Assembly (NCBI RefSeq): GCF_029543105.1
Contig: NZ_JARQXB010000006.1
Span: 1 to 64,000 of the forward strand
DNA length: 64,000 bases
Direction: 5' to 3'
DNA from: Stenotrophomonas sp. HITSZ_GD
GTDB lineage: Bacteria > Pseudomonadota > Gammaproteobacteria > Xanthomonadales > Xanthomonadaceae
The notes beneath the pieces were generated by a model, which saw only the letters and a program-made list of their open reading frames with translations, was not told the DNA's origin and searched no databases. The position numbers and the translations under genes were made by a program. This document shows, piece after piece, positions 51,678 through 61,121 of this stretch (positions within the stretch are counted from its first letter, which is position 1; each line of letters opens with the position of its first letter).

Positions 51678-52304
51678 ATGTCGCCTTCGCCCCGCCTCAG
51701 CCCCGTGCCCTCCCTGATCTTCGCCTCGCGCTGGCTGCAGCTGCCGCTGTACCTGGGGCTGATCCTGGCCCAGGGCGTGTACGTGTTCCTGTTCGGCAAG
51801 GAGCTGTGGCACCTGATCCACGAGGCGCCCAGCCTGGGCGAGCAGCAGATCATGCTGATCGTGCTCGGCCTGATCGACGTGGTGATGATCTCCAACCTGC
51901 TGGTGATGGTGATCGTCGGCGGCTACGAGACCTTCGTCTCGCGCCTGCGCCTGGAAGGCCACCCGGACCAGCCGGAGTGGCTGAGCCACGTCAACGCCTC
52001 AGTGCTGAAGGTGAAGCTGGCGATGGCGATCATCGGCATCTCCTCCATCCACCTGCTCAAGACCTTCATCGCCGCCGGCGCGCTGGGCGGCATCCCGCTG
52101 TGCGCGGCCGACAAGATCAACGTGGCCGCCTCGCAGATCGGCGAGGCCAACTGCTCGGCGCTCACCGCCGACGGCGTGATGTGGCAGACGATCATCCACT
52201 GCGTGTTCATCCTCTCGGCGATCGGCATCGCGTGGACGGACCGGTTGATGTCCAACGCCGGCCCGCACGGCGCCGCCGCCCATCCGGGCCCTCACGGCCA
52301 CTAA
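51678..52304 (+). CDS. yqhA: YqhA-family inner-membrane protein (UPF0114)
   Basis: Membrane protein of 208 residues with four segments. [17 protein letters not shown], the [24 protein letters not shown] segment, the [16 protein letters not shown] segment and the C-terminal [19 protein letters not shown] match YqhA. An insertion near 140-170 with two cysteines (LCAADK, EANCSA) is longer than in E. coli. Function is unknown. It ends with a histidine-rich tail. Confidence 0.88.
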   Translation: MSPSPRLSPVPSLIFASRWLQLPLYLGLILAQGVYVFLFGKELWHLIHEAPSLGEQQIMLIVLGLIDVVMISNLLVMVIVGGYETFVSRLRLEGHPDQPEWLSHVNASVLKVKLAMAIIGISSIHLLKTFIAAGALGGIPLCAADKINVAASQIGEANCSALTADGVMWQTIIHCVFILSAIGIAWTDRLMSNAGPHGAAAHPGPHGH

Positions 52305-52317
52305 AGCCGTGCCGCCC

Positions 52318-52348
52318 GTGCGCCCGGTCACACATTGACCGGGCGCAC
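52318..52348 (+). terminator. perfect 13-bp hairpin, probable terminator
   Basis: GTGCGCCCGGTCA (52318-52330) and TGACCGGGCGCAC (52336-52348) with a CACAT loop, 14 bases after the yqhA stop. No T-run, so the termination mode is uncertain. Confidence 0.6.
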
Positions 52349-52461
52349 CGCTTGCCCGTTGGCATACAGGCAATGCTAGATTGCGGACTTGGCCGCCACC
52401 TTCGGGAGGGAGGGGGACGGCTCCGCAACATTCACCAGATTTCCGGGGTCAAGGGGGACAC

Positions 52462-53505
52462 ATGTTGGATCTGAGTTCGCGTCGAGCGGCACGCCTGGCC
52501 GTGCCGGTGCTGCTGCTGGTGGCCCTGGCCGCCTGCTCCAAGAAGGAAGAGGCCCAGCCGGCCGCCGCCACGCCCGCCGCCGGTGGCACGGCGACCCCGG
52601 CACCGGCGAACACTCCCCCGGCCGCGGCGCCGGCCACCACGCCGGAAACCGCCGTGTCGGCGCAGGTGCAGGCGATGTCGGTGGACCAGCTGCGCGAAGC
52701 CGCCTCGCTGGCGCTGCGCGAGAACCGCATGTACGCCCCGACCGGCAACAACGCCGTCGAGTACTACCTGGCCCTGCGTGACAAGCAGCCGCAGGACGCC
52801 ACGGTGAAGAGCGCGCTGACCGACCTGACGCCCTACACCCTGATCGCCGCCGAGCAGAGCATCAACCGCGAGGACTTCCCGGAAGCCCAGCGCCTGATCG
52901 CGTTGATCGAGAAAGTGGACGACAAGGCCCCGGCGCTGCCGCGCCTGAAGGCCGGCGTCACCAACGGCATGCAGAACGCGGCCACGCGCACCGCGCAGGA
53001 AACCGAGAAGCTCAAGAAGCAGGCCGATGAGAAGGCCCAGCAGCTGGTCGAGCAGAAGAAGCAGGCCGACCAGCAGGCCAAGGAAGCCGAGGCCGCGCGC
53101 CAGATCGCCGCGCAGCAGGAAAGCGCCCGCGCACAGGCCGCCGAGGCCGAACGCCAGGCCGCCGCCAAGCGCGAAGCCGACCAGCGCGCCGCCGCCGCGG
53201 CCGCACCGAAGCCGGCGGCGCCCTCGCCGACCGCCGCCGCGTCGGCTGCCGCCACGCTGCGCCCGATCAGCACCCCGGCCCCGCGCTATCCGCCGGAAGC
53301 CCTGCGCGCCGGCACCTCGGGCGAAGTGCTGGTGGAGATCACTGTCGGCACCGACGGTTCGGTGACCAGCTCGCGCGTGCTGCGCGCCAACCCGGCCCGC
53401 GTGTTCGACCGCGAGGCACTCAACGCCACCAAGCGCTGGAAGTTCGAGCCCGTCGCCGCGCCGGTGACCACCCGCCGCACGCTGTCCTTCAGCCCGGGCA
53501 CCTGA
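52462..53505 (+). CDS. lipoprotein with coiled coil and TonB C-terminal domain
   Basis: Predicted lipoprotein of 347 residues: signal with lipobox ALAAC (Cys25, then SKK), an alanine/proline-rich linker (30-65), a helical domain (70-165), a Gln/Lys/Ala coiled coil (about 175-245) and a TonB_C domain (PRYPPEALRAGTSGEV..., about 270-347). TonB proteins normally have an N-terminal membrane helix and a proline linker; a lipid anchor replaces it here if the lipobox is used, and serine at +2 predicts outer-membrane sorting. AAGGGGG precedes the ATG. It may be a TolA/Pal-like envelope linker rather than an energy transducer. Confidence 0.8.
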   Translation: MLDLSSRRAARLAVPVLLLVALAACSKKEEAQPAAATPAAGGTATPAPANTPPAAAPATTPETAVSAQVQAMSVDQLREAASLALRENRMYAPTGNNAVEYYLALRDKQPQDATVKSALTDLTPYTLIAAEQSINREDFPEAQRLIALIEKVDDKAPALPRLKAGVTNGMQNAATRTAQETEKLKKQADEKAQQLVEQKKQADQQAKEAEAARQIAAQQESARAQAAEAERQAAAKREADQRAAAAAAPKPAAPSPTAAASAAATLRPISTPAPRYPPEALRAGTSGEVLVEITVGTDGSVTSSRVLRANPARVFDREALNATKRWKFEPVAAPVTTRRTLSFSPGT

Positions 53506-53525
53506 GCAAGCCCACGACCCACCGG

Positions 53526-53553
53526 GGCCCGGGATCTTCCCGGGCCTTTTTTT
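53526..53553 (+). terminator. strong intrinsic terminator
   Basis: Stem GGCCCGGGA/TCCCGGGCC with a three-base loop followed by seven Ts. Confidence 0.92.
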
Positions 53554-53606
53554 CGCCACTGGCCCATGGCCGCGCGAGCGGATCGGGCTCCATCGGAAGG
53601 ACATCG

Positions 53607-55088
53607 ATGCGTGTGTACCGCTGGCAGATCCTGCCGCTGCTGTTGCTGCTCTTCGCACCCGCCTTCGCCCGCCCCGCCCCGAGCGAGGACTTCGCCGCGC
53701 AGCTGCAGGCGGTAGCGCGTACGTTGGACGGCGCGCCCAACGCCGAAGGCCAGGCGAAGCTGGAGGGCATGATCGCCGATCCGCGTTTCGACACCCTCGA
53801 CCCGCCGCAGCAGGCCGCCGCGCTGGCCGTGGCCGGCTGGAGCGCGCTGGGCCTGCAACGCGTGGCGCAGGCGCGCGCGTTGCTGGAGCGCGCCAGCGTC
53901 ATCGAGCCCTCGATGGCCGAGCTCTGGTACATGCGCGCCGTGGTCGACCACCAAAACGGCGACCGGGAACTCGCCGCCGCCCACCTGGCCCGGCATGTCG
54001 GCGCCTCGCCGAAGACCTTGCCGGAACTGGATACCGGCGTCATCTACGCATTCCTGCGCGACGCGCCACCCGAGGGCGAGGGCCGCCGTGCCCTGCTGCA
54101 GGCGCTGTTCGACGCGCGCTGGACCGTCGGCGGCAGCGCGCCCACCGCCGAGTGGTACGAGCTGGCCGTACTGCAATACGAGGCCGGCGACCGCGACGCG
54201 GTACCCGCCACGCTGGCGCGCATCGACAGCGCCGACGGCATGGTGCGCCTGCGCGCCGACCGCCGCTTCGACCCCTGGGTGGACCGCGCGGCGCCGCGCT
54301 GGAACGTGCGCCGCGCCGTGCAGCAGCAACAGGACGCGTTGCGCGTGGCCAACCTGCTCGATCCGGACGACATGAGCGTGCTGGTGAACCTGGCCGCCAC
54401 GATGCTCTCGCTCGGCCAGTACGAGGAAGTGCTACGCATGAGCGAACAGGTGAGCGCGGTGGTGGACGCCGCGCAAGCCCAGAACGCGCAGGGCCCGTAT
54501 ACGCACATGGACCAGTTCCTGTGGCTGATGGAGAACCGGGTCGAGGCGCTGCGCCGGCTGGGCCGCAGCGACGAGGCCCTGGCCCTGCGCCAACGCCTGC
54601 GGCAGATGCCCGAGCTGGGGCAGCGCAATGTCAGCCAGGCCTTGAACCTGGGCGAGATGCTCGTGGGCCTGGAGCACCCGCAGGAGGCCTTGGCGGCCAT
54701 TGGCGAGCTCGGCCAGACCTCGCCCTATGGGGAGATGGTCAAGCACATGCTTCATCTGCTGGCCGCGCGGCAAATGCACGATGAGCCAGCGGCCCGACAG
54801 GCGTTGGACTACTTGCGCGCGCACCGCGCCGACGCGCCGCGTGTCTGGCTCTCTTGCCTGCTGTTGATCGACGCGCAAGACGAAGCAGCGGCGTTCGTGC
54901 GTGACGAACTGGCTTCGCCGCTGCGACGCGGCGACATGCTGTTCGACCTGCAGGACCAGCCCGAACCGGAGCCGCTACCCGCCTTCGCGCCGCTGGAGCC
55001 ACGCGCGAAGGCCTTGAAGACGCGGGCGGACGTGCGTGCCGCGATCGACGCGGTGGGGCGCGTGGAGCATTACGACATCGGGCTGTGA
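53607..55088 (+). CDS. secreted TPR-like protein
   Basis: Exported protein of 493 residues with a signal peptide (about 1-21, AFA|R) and helix-turn-helix repeats of about 34 residues throughout (for example LEGMIADPRFDTLDPPQQAA, ALLERASVIEPSMAELW, LVNLAATMLSLGQYEEVLRM). Such repeats mediate protein contacts. No catalytic motif is visible. It stands alone between terminators; function unknown. Confidence 0.78.
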   Translation: MRVYRWQILPLLLLLFAPAFARPAPSEDFAAQLQAVARTLDGAPNAEGQAKLEGMIADPRFDTLDPPQQAAALAVAGWSALGLQRVAQARALLERASVIEPSMAELWYMRAVVDHQNGDRELAAAHLARHVGASPKTLPELDTGVIYAFLRDAPPEGEGRRALLQALFDARWTVGGSAPTAEWYELAVLQYEAGDRDAVPATLARIDSADGMVRLRADRRFDPWVDRAAPRWNVRRAVQQQQDALRVANLLDPDDMSVLVNLAATMLSLGQYEEVLRMSEQVSAVVDAAQAQNAQGPYTHMDQFLWLMENRVEALRRLGRSDEALALRQRLRQMPELGQRNVSQALNLGEMLVGLEHPQEALAAIGELGQTSPYGEMVKHMLHLLAARQMHDEPAARQALDYLRAHRADAPRVWLSCLLLIDAQDEAAAFVRDELASPLRRGDMLFDLQDQPEPEPLPAFAPLEPRAKALKTRADVRAAIDAVGRVEHYDIGL

Positions 55089-55098
55089 GACCACATAA

Positions 55099-55123
55099 GG
55101 CCGGGCATCGGCGATGCCCGGCC
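55099..55123. terminator. hairpin between convergent genes
   Basis: GGCCGGGCATC (55099-55109) and GATGCCCGGCC (55113-55123), an 11-bp stem with a three-base loop, between the TPR and EF-hand stops. It lacks a T-run. Confidence 0.6.
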
Positions 55124-55154
55124 CCGTGCCTGGGTTCGGCGATGGAAGCGCGCG

Positions 55155-55601
55155 TTACATGCCGTTGGAGGCCTGCTTCATCGCCTTGTCGTGGCCGGCC
55201 TGCAACTCGGCCGCGGTGAGCTTGCCGTCGCCATCGGTATCCATCCTGGCGAACATCTTGGCCGAGCCGGCGGCGTGTTCGGCGGCGGAAATGCGGCCAT
55301 CGCCGTCGGTATCGATCTCCTTGATCTTGTCGGCCGAAGACAGCTTCATCTTGTCGGCCTGCCCCTCTTTGCCCTTGGCGGCCCAATGGGCGTCCATCTC
55401 GGCGGCAGTGACGTAGCCATCCTTGTTGGCATCCATGGCGGTGAACATCTGCTGCGCACCGGCGGCGTGTTCGGCACTGGTGACCGTGCCGTCGTGGTTG
55501 GCGTCCATCTTGTCCATCTTGGCGGCCTTGTCGCCCGCCATGGCCAGCGCCGGAAGCATCAACAGGGCGCCAAGCGCCGGGATCATCGGGTTGCGTTTCA
55601 T
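55155..55601 (-). CDS. secreted four-EF-hand calcium-binding protein
   Basis: Exported protein of 148 residues, calmodulin-sized. A signal peptide (about 1-22) precedes four canonical loops: 33-44, 57-68, 97-108 and 121-132, each with Asp at 1 and Glu at 12 and Gly at 6. The two halves look duplicated (SAEHAAG...MF occurs in both). All four sites should bind calcium. GGAGGG precedes the ATG. The 250 bases upstream (55602-55853) hold a short inverted repeat CGCTGA/TCAGCG near 55690-55706 and the natB terminator, nothing else. Confidence 0.85.
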   Translation of the reverse strand: MKRNPMIPALGALLMLPALAMAGDKAAKMDKMDANHDGTVTSAEHAAGAQQMFTAMDANKDGYVTAAEMDAHWAAKGKEGQADKMKLSSADKIKEIDTDGDGRISAAEHAAGSAKMFARMDTDGDGKLTAAELQAGHDKAMKQASNGM

Positions 55602-55805
55602 CCTGCCCTCCGCAGGTCTGGGTGTGCGCCGAGCCTGCGCGCGCATTCGTTGCGCCGCCGTCAATCCCACGCGAAGTGGCCCTGCGCAGCGCTGAACCGC
55701 TCAGCGGGTCGTTGCATGGAAACGATTCGAGTTCGGGATGAGCGGTGATTGGCCCCATCGGTGGCGATGCGCGCGCGCCGACGTGTCCGACGACCTGTAG
55801 AGGGC

Positions 55806-55833
55806 AAAGAAAAAGCCCGGCGCTTGGCCGGGC
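55806..55833 (-). terminator. intrinsic terminator of the natAB operon
   Basis: On the minus strand GCCCGGC, loop CAAGC, GCCGGGC, then TTTTTCTTT, 21 bases past the natB stop. Confidence 0.88.
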
Positions 55834-55853
55834 CCTTCCCCGCATCGACGATC

Positions 55854-57055
55854 TCAGCCGCTGATCGCCAATCGCTCATGGTGATAACGCCGCACCGCCG
55901 CGAACCACAGCAGCGCCGCCAGGCCGAAGCCCGCGCCGAGATATACCGCCCACACCTGCAGGTCGATCGTTTCGTGGCGGGTGATCTTCTGCAGCATCTG
56001 GTTCTGCGCCAGGAACGGCACCGCGAAGTGCCACAGCTGGGTCTTCAGCGGATACACCATCAGTGCGTAGCCCGGCAGCATCGGCAGCAGCATCAGCCAG
56101 GTCATGTGGCTCTGCGCTTCCTTCATGCTCTTGGCGGCGGCCGCCAGGTAGGTCAGCAGCGAGGTACCGATGAACAGCATCGGCATCAGCACGAACAGCA
56201 TTTGCACCATCGACACGAAGCTGACGTTGAGCTGCCGCGCGGCCCCGCTGGCGAACATCGCGCTGAACTTGAAGGCCAGCAGGGTCAACAGCAGCGAGAC
56301 CATGCCGATCACGCAGGCGGCCGCGATCTTGCCGCTGACCACCGCGCTGCGCGGCGCCGGCGTCGCCAGCAACGGCTCCAACGACTGGCGTTCGCGCTCG
56401 CCGGCGGTCGCGTCCAGGATCAGGTACGCGCCGCCCAGGAACGAGGTGATGATCAGCAACACCGGCAGCAGCAGCGACATGTAGAAGCCACGCTTGGCTT
56501 CGGCCGTCGCCAGGTCCTGCATGCCCACGTCCACCGGGCGCGCCACCTGCGCGTCGATACCACGTGCCAGCAGGCGCAGCGCGCCGACCTGCTGCGCGTA
56601 GGCCGTCAGCGCGGCCTGCAGGCGCGTGCTGGGAATATCCGCATCGCGCCGCGTGGTGTCGCGCAGGATCTCCACCAGCGCCGGGCGGCCTTCGCGCCAG
56701 GCTTGTGCGTAGTCGTTGCTGATGCGCATCGCCACGTCGATGTCCTGGCTGCGGATCGCGCCGGTGAGGTCCTCCGGCGCGGGCACCGCGTTGAGCCCCT
56801 GCGCCTTGAGGAAGGCCACCAGGTTCGGCGCGGCCTGCGCGTTGACGGTGGGAATCTCCAGCGGCTTGTCGATCTGGGTCTTCACCCGCGACTCGGCCAG
56901 CATGTTCATGCCCAGGATGAGCACCGGGTACAGCAGCGGCGCGAGCAGCAGCGAGAGCAGCAGCGTGCGGCGGTCGCGGGAGATATCGCGTAGTTCCTTG
57001 CGCATCACCGTCCACACGGTGGCGATCAGGCCGCGCTTCTTGGGTTCCATCGGGT

Positions 57056-57059
<4 letters not shown>
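55854..57059 (-). CDS. natB: ABC transporter permease, NatB-type
   Basis: ABC-2 family permease of 401 residues: one membrane segment near 30-52, a periplasmic loop of about 140 residues, then five or six segments between about 200 and 395. The architecture equals NatB of the Bacillus sodium exporter and related permeases. The ATG (57057-57059) overlaps the natA stop as ATGA. The exported substrate in this organism is not known; sodium is only one possibility. Confidence 0.85.
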
Positions 57060-57802
<743 letters not shown>

Positions 57803-57833
57803 GCCGCGTCCTCCATGTGAGCGATGGCGTGCA

Positions 57834-59423
57834 TCAGGGTTCCCATCCGTTGAACGAGGTGAAGGCCGGCACGCGGTTGAGATCCTGCACGCACGAGGCA
57901 TCGAGCGACTTCGCATCGCCCTTGTCGAAGAACTGGCCGATCAGCTTGGGCACGCAGCCCAGCGCCATCACGCTGTGGCCCTGCCCCGGCGCGATGACGT
58001 GCTTGCCGTTGGGCAGGTGGGCAAGCACGCGTTCGGCGTAGCGCGGCGGCGTGACCGGATCGAGCTCGCCGGACAGCAGCAGCACCGGCACGTTGCCGGT
58101 GAGCGGCGCGGTGAAGTCGGCCGGCGCGGTGCCACTGGCCCAGGCCGGGCAGGCGGCGAAGAACATCTGCGCTACTTCCGGGCCGAGCAGCGTGGAGGCG
58201 GTTGCCTCCGAGGGCTTATAGCGGCCGGCGTCCTCGGCGCAGATCACCGACCACTGCATCAGGCGGTTCATCTGCCCGCCCAACTGGCGGTTGGCCAACT
58301 GGGCGAGCGACATCAGCGGCTCGTAGCGGCCATGCGACGCCTCGTCCAGCACCAGCGGCAGCAGCGAGGCCGTCTGCGGAGCGTAGGAGAAGGCGAACGC
58401 GAGGCCGACCACTGTGTCGGCGGTGACCTTGCCGTGCGCGATCTCGCCGGTGCCCGGGTGGCGGTAGTCCACTTCGACCGGCGCCTCGCGCAGGCGCGCC
58501 AGCACGTTGCGCAGCTGTTCGTGGGTGTCGGTGGGGAAGCGCTTGGTGCAAGCGGCGTCCTGCCGGCACTGCGCGGCCTGCAGCTTGATCGCATCCTCGA
58601 AGGTGGTGGCGAACTCGCCGCCGACCACCAGGTCGTTCGGCGCCACGCCGTCAATCACCAGCGCACGCACATGCTGCGGATAGCGCTTGGCGTACTGCTG
58701 CGCGACGCGGGTGCCGTAGGAGACACCGACCAGGTCCACGCGCGGCGCATCGAGCGCGGCGCGCACGGCGTCGAGGTCACCGATGGCCTCGTGGGTGGTG
58801 TAGAAGCGCGTATCGGTGGTGGGCTTGAGCGCGGCGGCGCAGCGGGCGGCGTAGTCGGCGACCACCTTGGCGGCGTCGGTGACATCTTCCTCCGGCAGCG
58901 CGAGCGGCTTGCCGTCCGGGCCGAGGCACGCAAGCGGGTGCGAACCGCCGGTGCCGCGCTGGTCGATGAGGAACACGTCGCGCTGCTTGCGGGTTTCGGC
59001 CAGCGCGACCTCGACCAGGCTGGCCACCTCGGTGGCGGACTGGCCCGGTCCGCCGGCGATGAAGAACACCGGTTCCAGGTCGGCGGCGGCGTCGTTCTTG
59101 GAATCCAGCCAGGCGATCTTGAGGTCGATCTTGCGACCGTTGGGCGCGGCGGGGTTTTCCGGCACGGCCAGCGTCGTGCACTGCGCCTCCACGTTGCCCG
59201 CGGCCTGGGCCGAGGTCAGCGTGCAGGGGTGGAACTTCAGCGAGCCGCGCGTGCGGGTGACCGGCGCTTCCTCGGCCACGGCGTGGCGCGGCTTGGACGC
59301 GGCCTTGTTCGGCGCGGCGGCAGTGGCAGCGGCCGGCGCCGGGTGGCGTGCCTGCCATTGACGGTATCCGAACAGCGCCGCGACCACCACCAGCGCCAGG
59401 ATGATCCTGACCTTCTTGGACAT
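57834..59423 (-). CDS. alpha/beta hydrolase of the TAP/proline-iminopeptidase type
   Basis: Protein of 529 residues with an N-terminal membrane anchor or signal (7-20) followed by an alanine-rich linker. The hydrolase part has FFIAGGPGQS (oxyanion), the DQRGTGGSHP segment of the proline-iminopeptidase family, nucleophile S235 in GVSYGTR, an acidic SGELDPVTPP and histidine in APGQGHSV, plus the C-terminal TAP-like region. Probably a periplasmic aminopeptidase or esterase. AGGAAGGAAAC precedes the ATG. It lies between the XRE regulator (82 bases upstream) and natA (31 bases downstream). Confidence 0.87.
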   Translation of the reverse strand: MSKKVRIILALVVVAALFGYRQWQARHPAPAAATAAAPNKAASKPRHAVAEEAPVTRTRGSLKFHPCTLTSAQAAGNVEAQCTTLAVPENPAAPNGRKIDLKIAWLDSKNDAAADLEPVFFIAGGPGQSATEVASLVEVALAETRKQRDVFLIDQRGTGGSHPLACLGPDGKPLALPEEDVTDAAKVVADYAARCAAALKPTTDTRFYTTHEAIGDLDAVRAALDAPRVDLVGVSYGTRVAQQYAKRYPQHVRALVIDGVAPNDLVVGGEFATTFEDAIKLQAAQCRQDAACTKRFPTDTHEQLRNVLARLREAPVEVDYRHPGTGEIAHGKVTADTVVGLAFAFSYAPQTASLLPLVLDEASHGRYEPLMSLAQLANRQLGGQMNRLMQWSVICAEDAGRYKPSEATASTLLGPEVAQMFFAACPAWASGTAPADFTAPLTGNVPVLLLSGELDPVTPPRYAERVLAHLPNGKHVIAPGQGHSVMALGCVPKLIGQFFDKGDAKSLDASCVQDLNRVPAFTSFNGWEP

Positions 59424-59505
59424 CTGCGTTTCCTTCCTGAGTCTTCGTTCCACGACGCGGCGGCGCGGCCGATGTGACCGTCCCCCCGCTCCCCACTTCA
59501 ACATC

Positions 59506-59700
59506 TCATGTTTCGTACAGGAAAATCCGTTCGATCGCCTCACCAAAAAGACGTGCGATGCGGAACGCCAGCGGCAGGCTGGGATCGTACTTGCCGGTTT
59601 CCAGCGCGTTGACCGTCTGCCGGGACACACCCAGTTCCTCGGCCAGCTGGCCCTGGGACCAGCCCTGCCCCTCGCGCAGTTCGCGCAGGCGGTTGTTCAT
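59506..59700 (-). CDS. XRE-family transcriptional regulator (64 aa)
   Basis: Compact helix-turn-helix protein: LRELREGQGWSQGQLAEELGVS with recognition helix RQTVNALETGKYDPSLPLAF. This small YozG/Rp1-like form usually sits next to a membrane protein, as here. Its ATG overlaps the stop of that membrane gene (ATGA). It likely controls its own operon and perhaps the hydrolase-natAB genes downstream. Confidence 0.88.
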   Translation of the reverse strand: MNNRLRELREGQGWSQGQLAEELGVSRQTVNALETGKYDPSLPLAFRIARLFGEAIERIFLYET

Positions 59701-60305
59701 TGGTAGCGCCGCCGCAGCCACAGGCTGGCGAGCAGGCGCACCAGCAGGATGCCGGCGAAGACCCACGACATGGCGGGTTCGGCCTCGACGTGGATGAGGC
59801 CGAAGCGCTGCAACACCCAGGCGGAGAAGTAGAGCTGCGGGACGACCAGCGCGGCGATGGCCAGGGATTCGAGCTCGATCTTGCGTTGGAGCTCGTCGGC
59901 ATCGCGCAGGTAGCGCAGTGCGGCGCGCAGGAGCAGGGCGATGGCCGCGAGCGGCAACACGCAGACCACGGCGACAAGCCACGGGCCGTGCGATTGCGTG
60001 GAGAGCCAGGGCGAGAGGATCAGCAGCGCGAGGTAGACCAGCAGGCCAGGCGTAGCCTCGCGCAGGTAACGACGGGAGAGCTGCTGCTGGAGGCGGTCGG
60101 ACTCGTCGGGCAGCCACTGCGGCCGCAGCGTATGCAGGGCGCAGACGAGCAGCAGCGCGACGCCCATTCCCCAGGCGAGGCCGGCGGTGAAGTCGTGGTA
60201 GCGCAGGGGCAGGCCGAGGGCCGGGAGGTAGGCGGCCGCGGCGAGCAGCGTGGCGATAACGGCCAGGCCGCGCAGGCGGTTGCTGCGCGAGAGGAGTGCG
60301 GTCAC
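59697..60305 (-). CDS. membrane protein partner of the XRE regulator
   Basis: Protein of 202 residues with six hydrophobic segments and a cytoplasmic-like RYLRDADELQRKIELESLA stretch near 140-158. That DADELQRKIELES-type motif is seen in membrane proteins paired with small XRE regulators. The start is GTG at 60303-60305 with an AGGGG site. It is the first gene of a possible five-gene operon running to natB. It may act as a membrane sensor or anti-regulator; this is inference from pairing. Confidence 0.75.
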   Translation of the reverse strand: MTALLSRSNRLRGLAVIATLLAAAAYLPALGLPLRYHDFTAGLAWGMGVALLLVCALHTLRPQWLPDESDRLQQQLSRRYLREATPGLLVYLALLILSPWLSTQSHGPWLVAVVCVLPLAAIALLLRAALRYLRDADELQRKIELESLAIAALVVPQLYFSAWVLQRFGLIHVEAEPAMSWVFAGILLVRLLASLWLRRRYQ

Positions 60306-60360
60306 TGCGGAGCCCCTGTCAATGATGCTTTACATCAGGATGGAGCCCGGACCTGGACCT

Positions 60361-60376
60361 GTCAAGTTTGCTTGAC
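60361..60376. promoter_or_regulatory. candidate operator upstream of the XRE operon
   Basis: Perfect inverted repeat GTCAAG-TTTG-CTTGAC, about 56 bases before the GTG. On the minus strand its one arm forms TTGACA, a -35 sequence, so a bound repressor would block RNA polymerase. No good -10 could be placed. Confidence 0.5.
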
Positions 60377-60513
60377 TAGCAACACTACGTCGCTCCTCGG
60401 CGGGCTGCAGCGTTTAGGCCAGTGACGTACCGCAGAACACTGGGCTGTGGCTGAGGCATTCACCAGCCGAGTTTATGCGCTGGATGCAAAATGCGGAGTG
60501 ATATGAAGAACTT

Positions 60514-60714
60514 CTAGCGATGGTTCTCTGGAGCAGCCTTGAGCCGGCGCACCTCGGCGGAATCACTCGTCGCCACCGGACTGGCCGCGTCGGTCGCCGC
60601 CTTAGCGACTACACCCAGCCATATGGGGCGCACTCGTGAGTTCCGGTCCCACGCGGCCACGTCCACCACTGTGAAGCCGCGCTCGAGAACCTGCTCTCTA
60701 CGGAACTCTACATC
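60514..60714 (-). pseudogene. open fragment without start codon, C-terminal remnant
   Basis: A 66-codon frame read by hand from 60714 to a TAG at 60514 (DVEFRREQVLERGFTVVDVA...). It follows an in-frame TGA and has no ATG or plausible early start. Base composition by codon position (about 77/52/71 percent GC by hand count) is coding-like. It overlaps the end of the immunity-like gene by seven bases. Likely the tail of a gene whose 5' part is lost; family unknown. A late GTG start inside it is possible. Confidence 0.35.
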
Positions 60715-61121
60715 TCATTGGATCGACTCACCTGAGGTACTACATCGAACCTCTTACATACCGCGAGCAGCTCAGCGCCAATGGAAGGCACCAGCCCCAC
60801 CATTAACAGGTCAGATCCCCTTAGTGACTCCAGAATTTCAGATGACCTTGAGTCGGAAAGGTATGACGGCGCGTCGACCGCAGATGTGGCCCATATGAGA
60901 CGTTCGCGAAAAAAGTCGGCATCCCACTCGTTTCCGGCGGAAGTCCACAGGCGCTCAACGATATTCTGCACCCCAAAATCTGCAAGCCTCACAATTGCGG
61001 CTTCCATCAGCCTCAGGACAATCTCATCTGATTCCCGAACAATTTTGAGTTCCAAGTCATTGCCTCTCCATGAGACAGAGAGGATCTCGGCGTCGTGAAG
61101 TGAATGTATTCCGCTTTTCAT
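60708..61121 (-). CDS. immunity-protein-like hypothetical protein
   Basis: A 137-residue cytoplasmic protein with an intact start and stop. The pattern SLHDAEILSVSW...LELKI, then VRLADFGVQNIVERL and IWATSAVDAPSYLSD, and finally GAELLAVCKRF, matches a family I recall as scattered orphan or toxin-linked small proteins in Pseudomonas and Xanthomonadaceae. No catalytic motif is visible. Its ATG overlaps the stop of the frameshifted remnant upstream (ATGA), the spacing expected of a toxin-immunity pair. Lower GC and codon use differ from the core genes. Function as immunity protein is inference. Confidence 0.6.
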   Translation of the reverse strand: MKSGIHSLHDAEILSVSWRGNDLELKIVRESDEIVLRLMEAAIVRLADFGVQNIVERLWTSAGNEWDADFFRERLIWATSAVDAPSYLSDSRSSEILESLRGSDLLMVGLVPSIGAELLAVCKRFDVVPQVSRSNEM

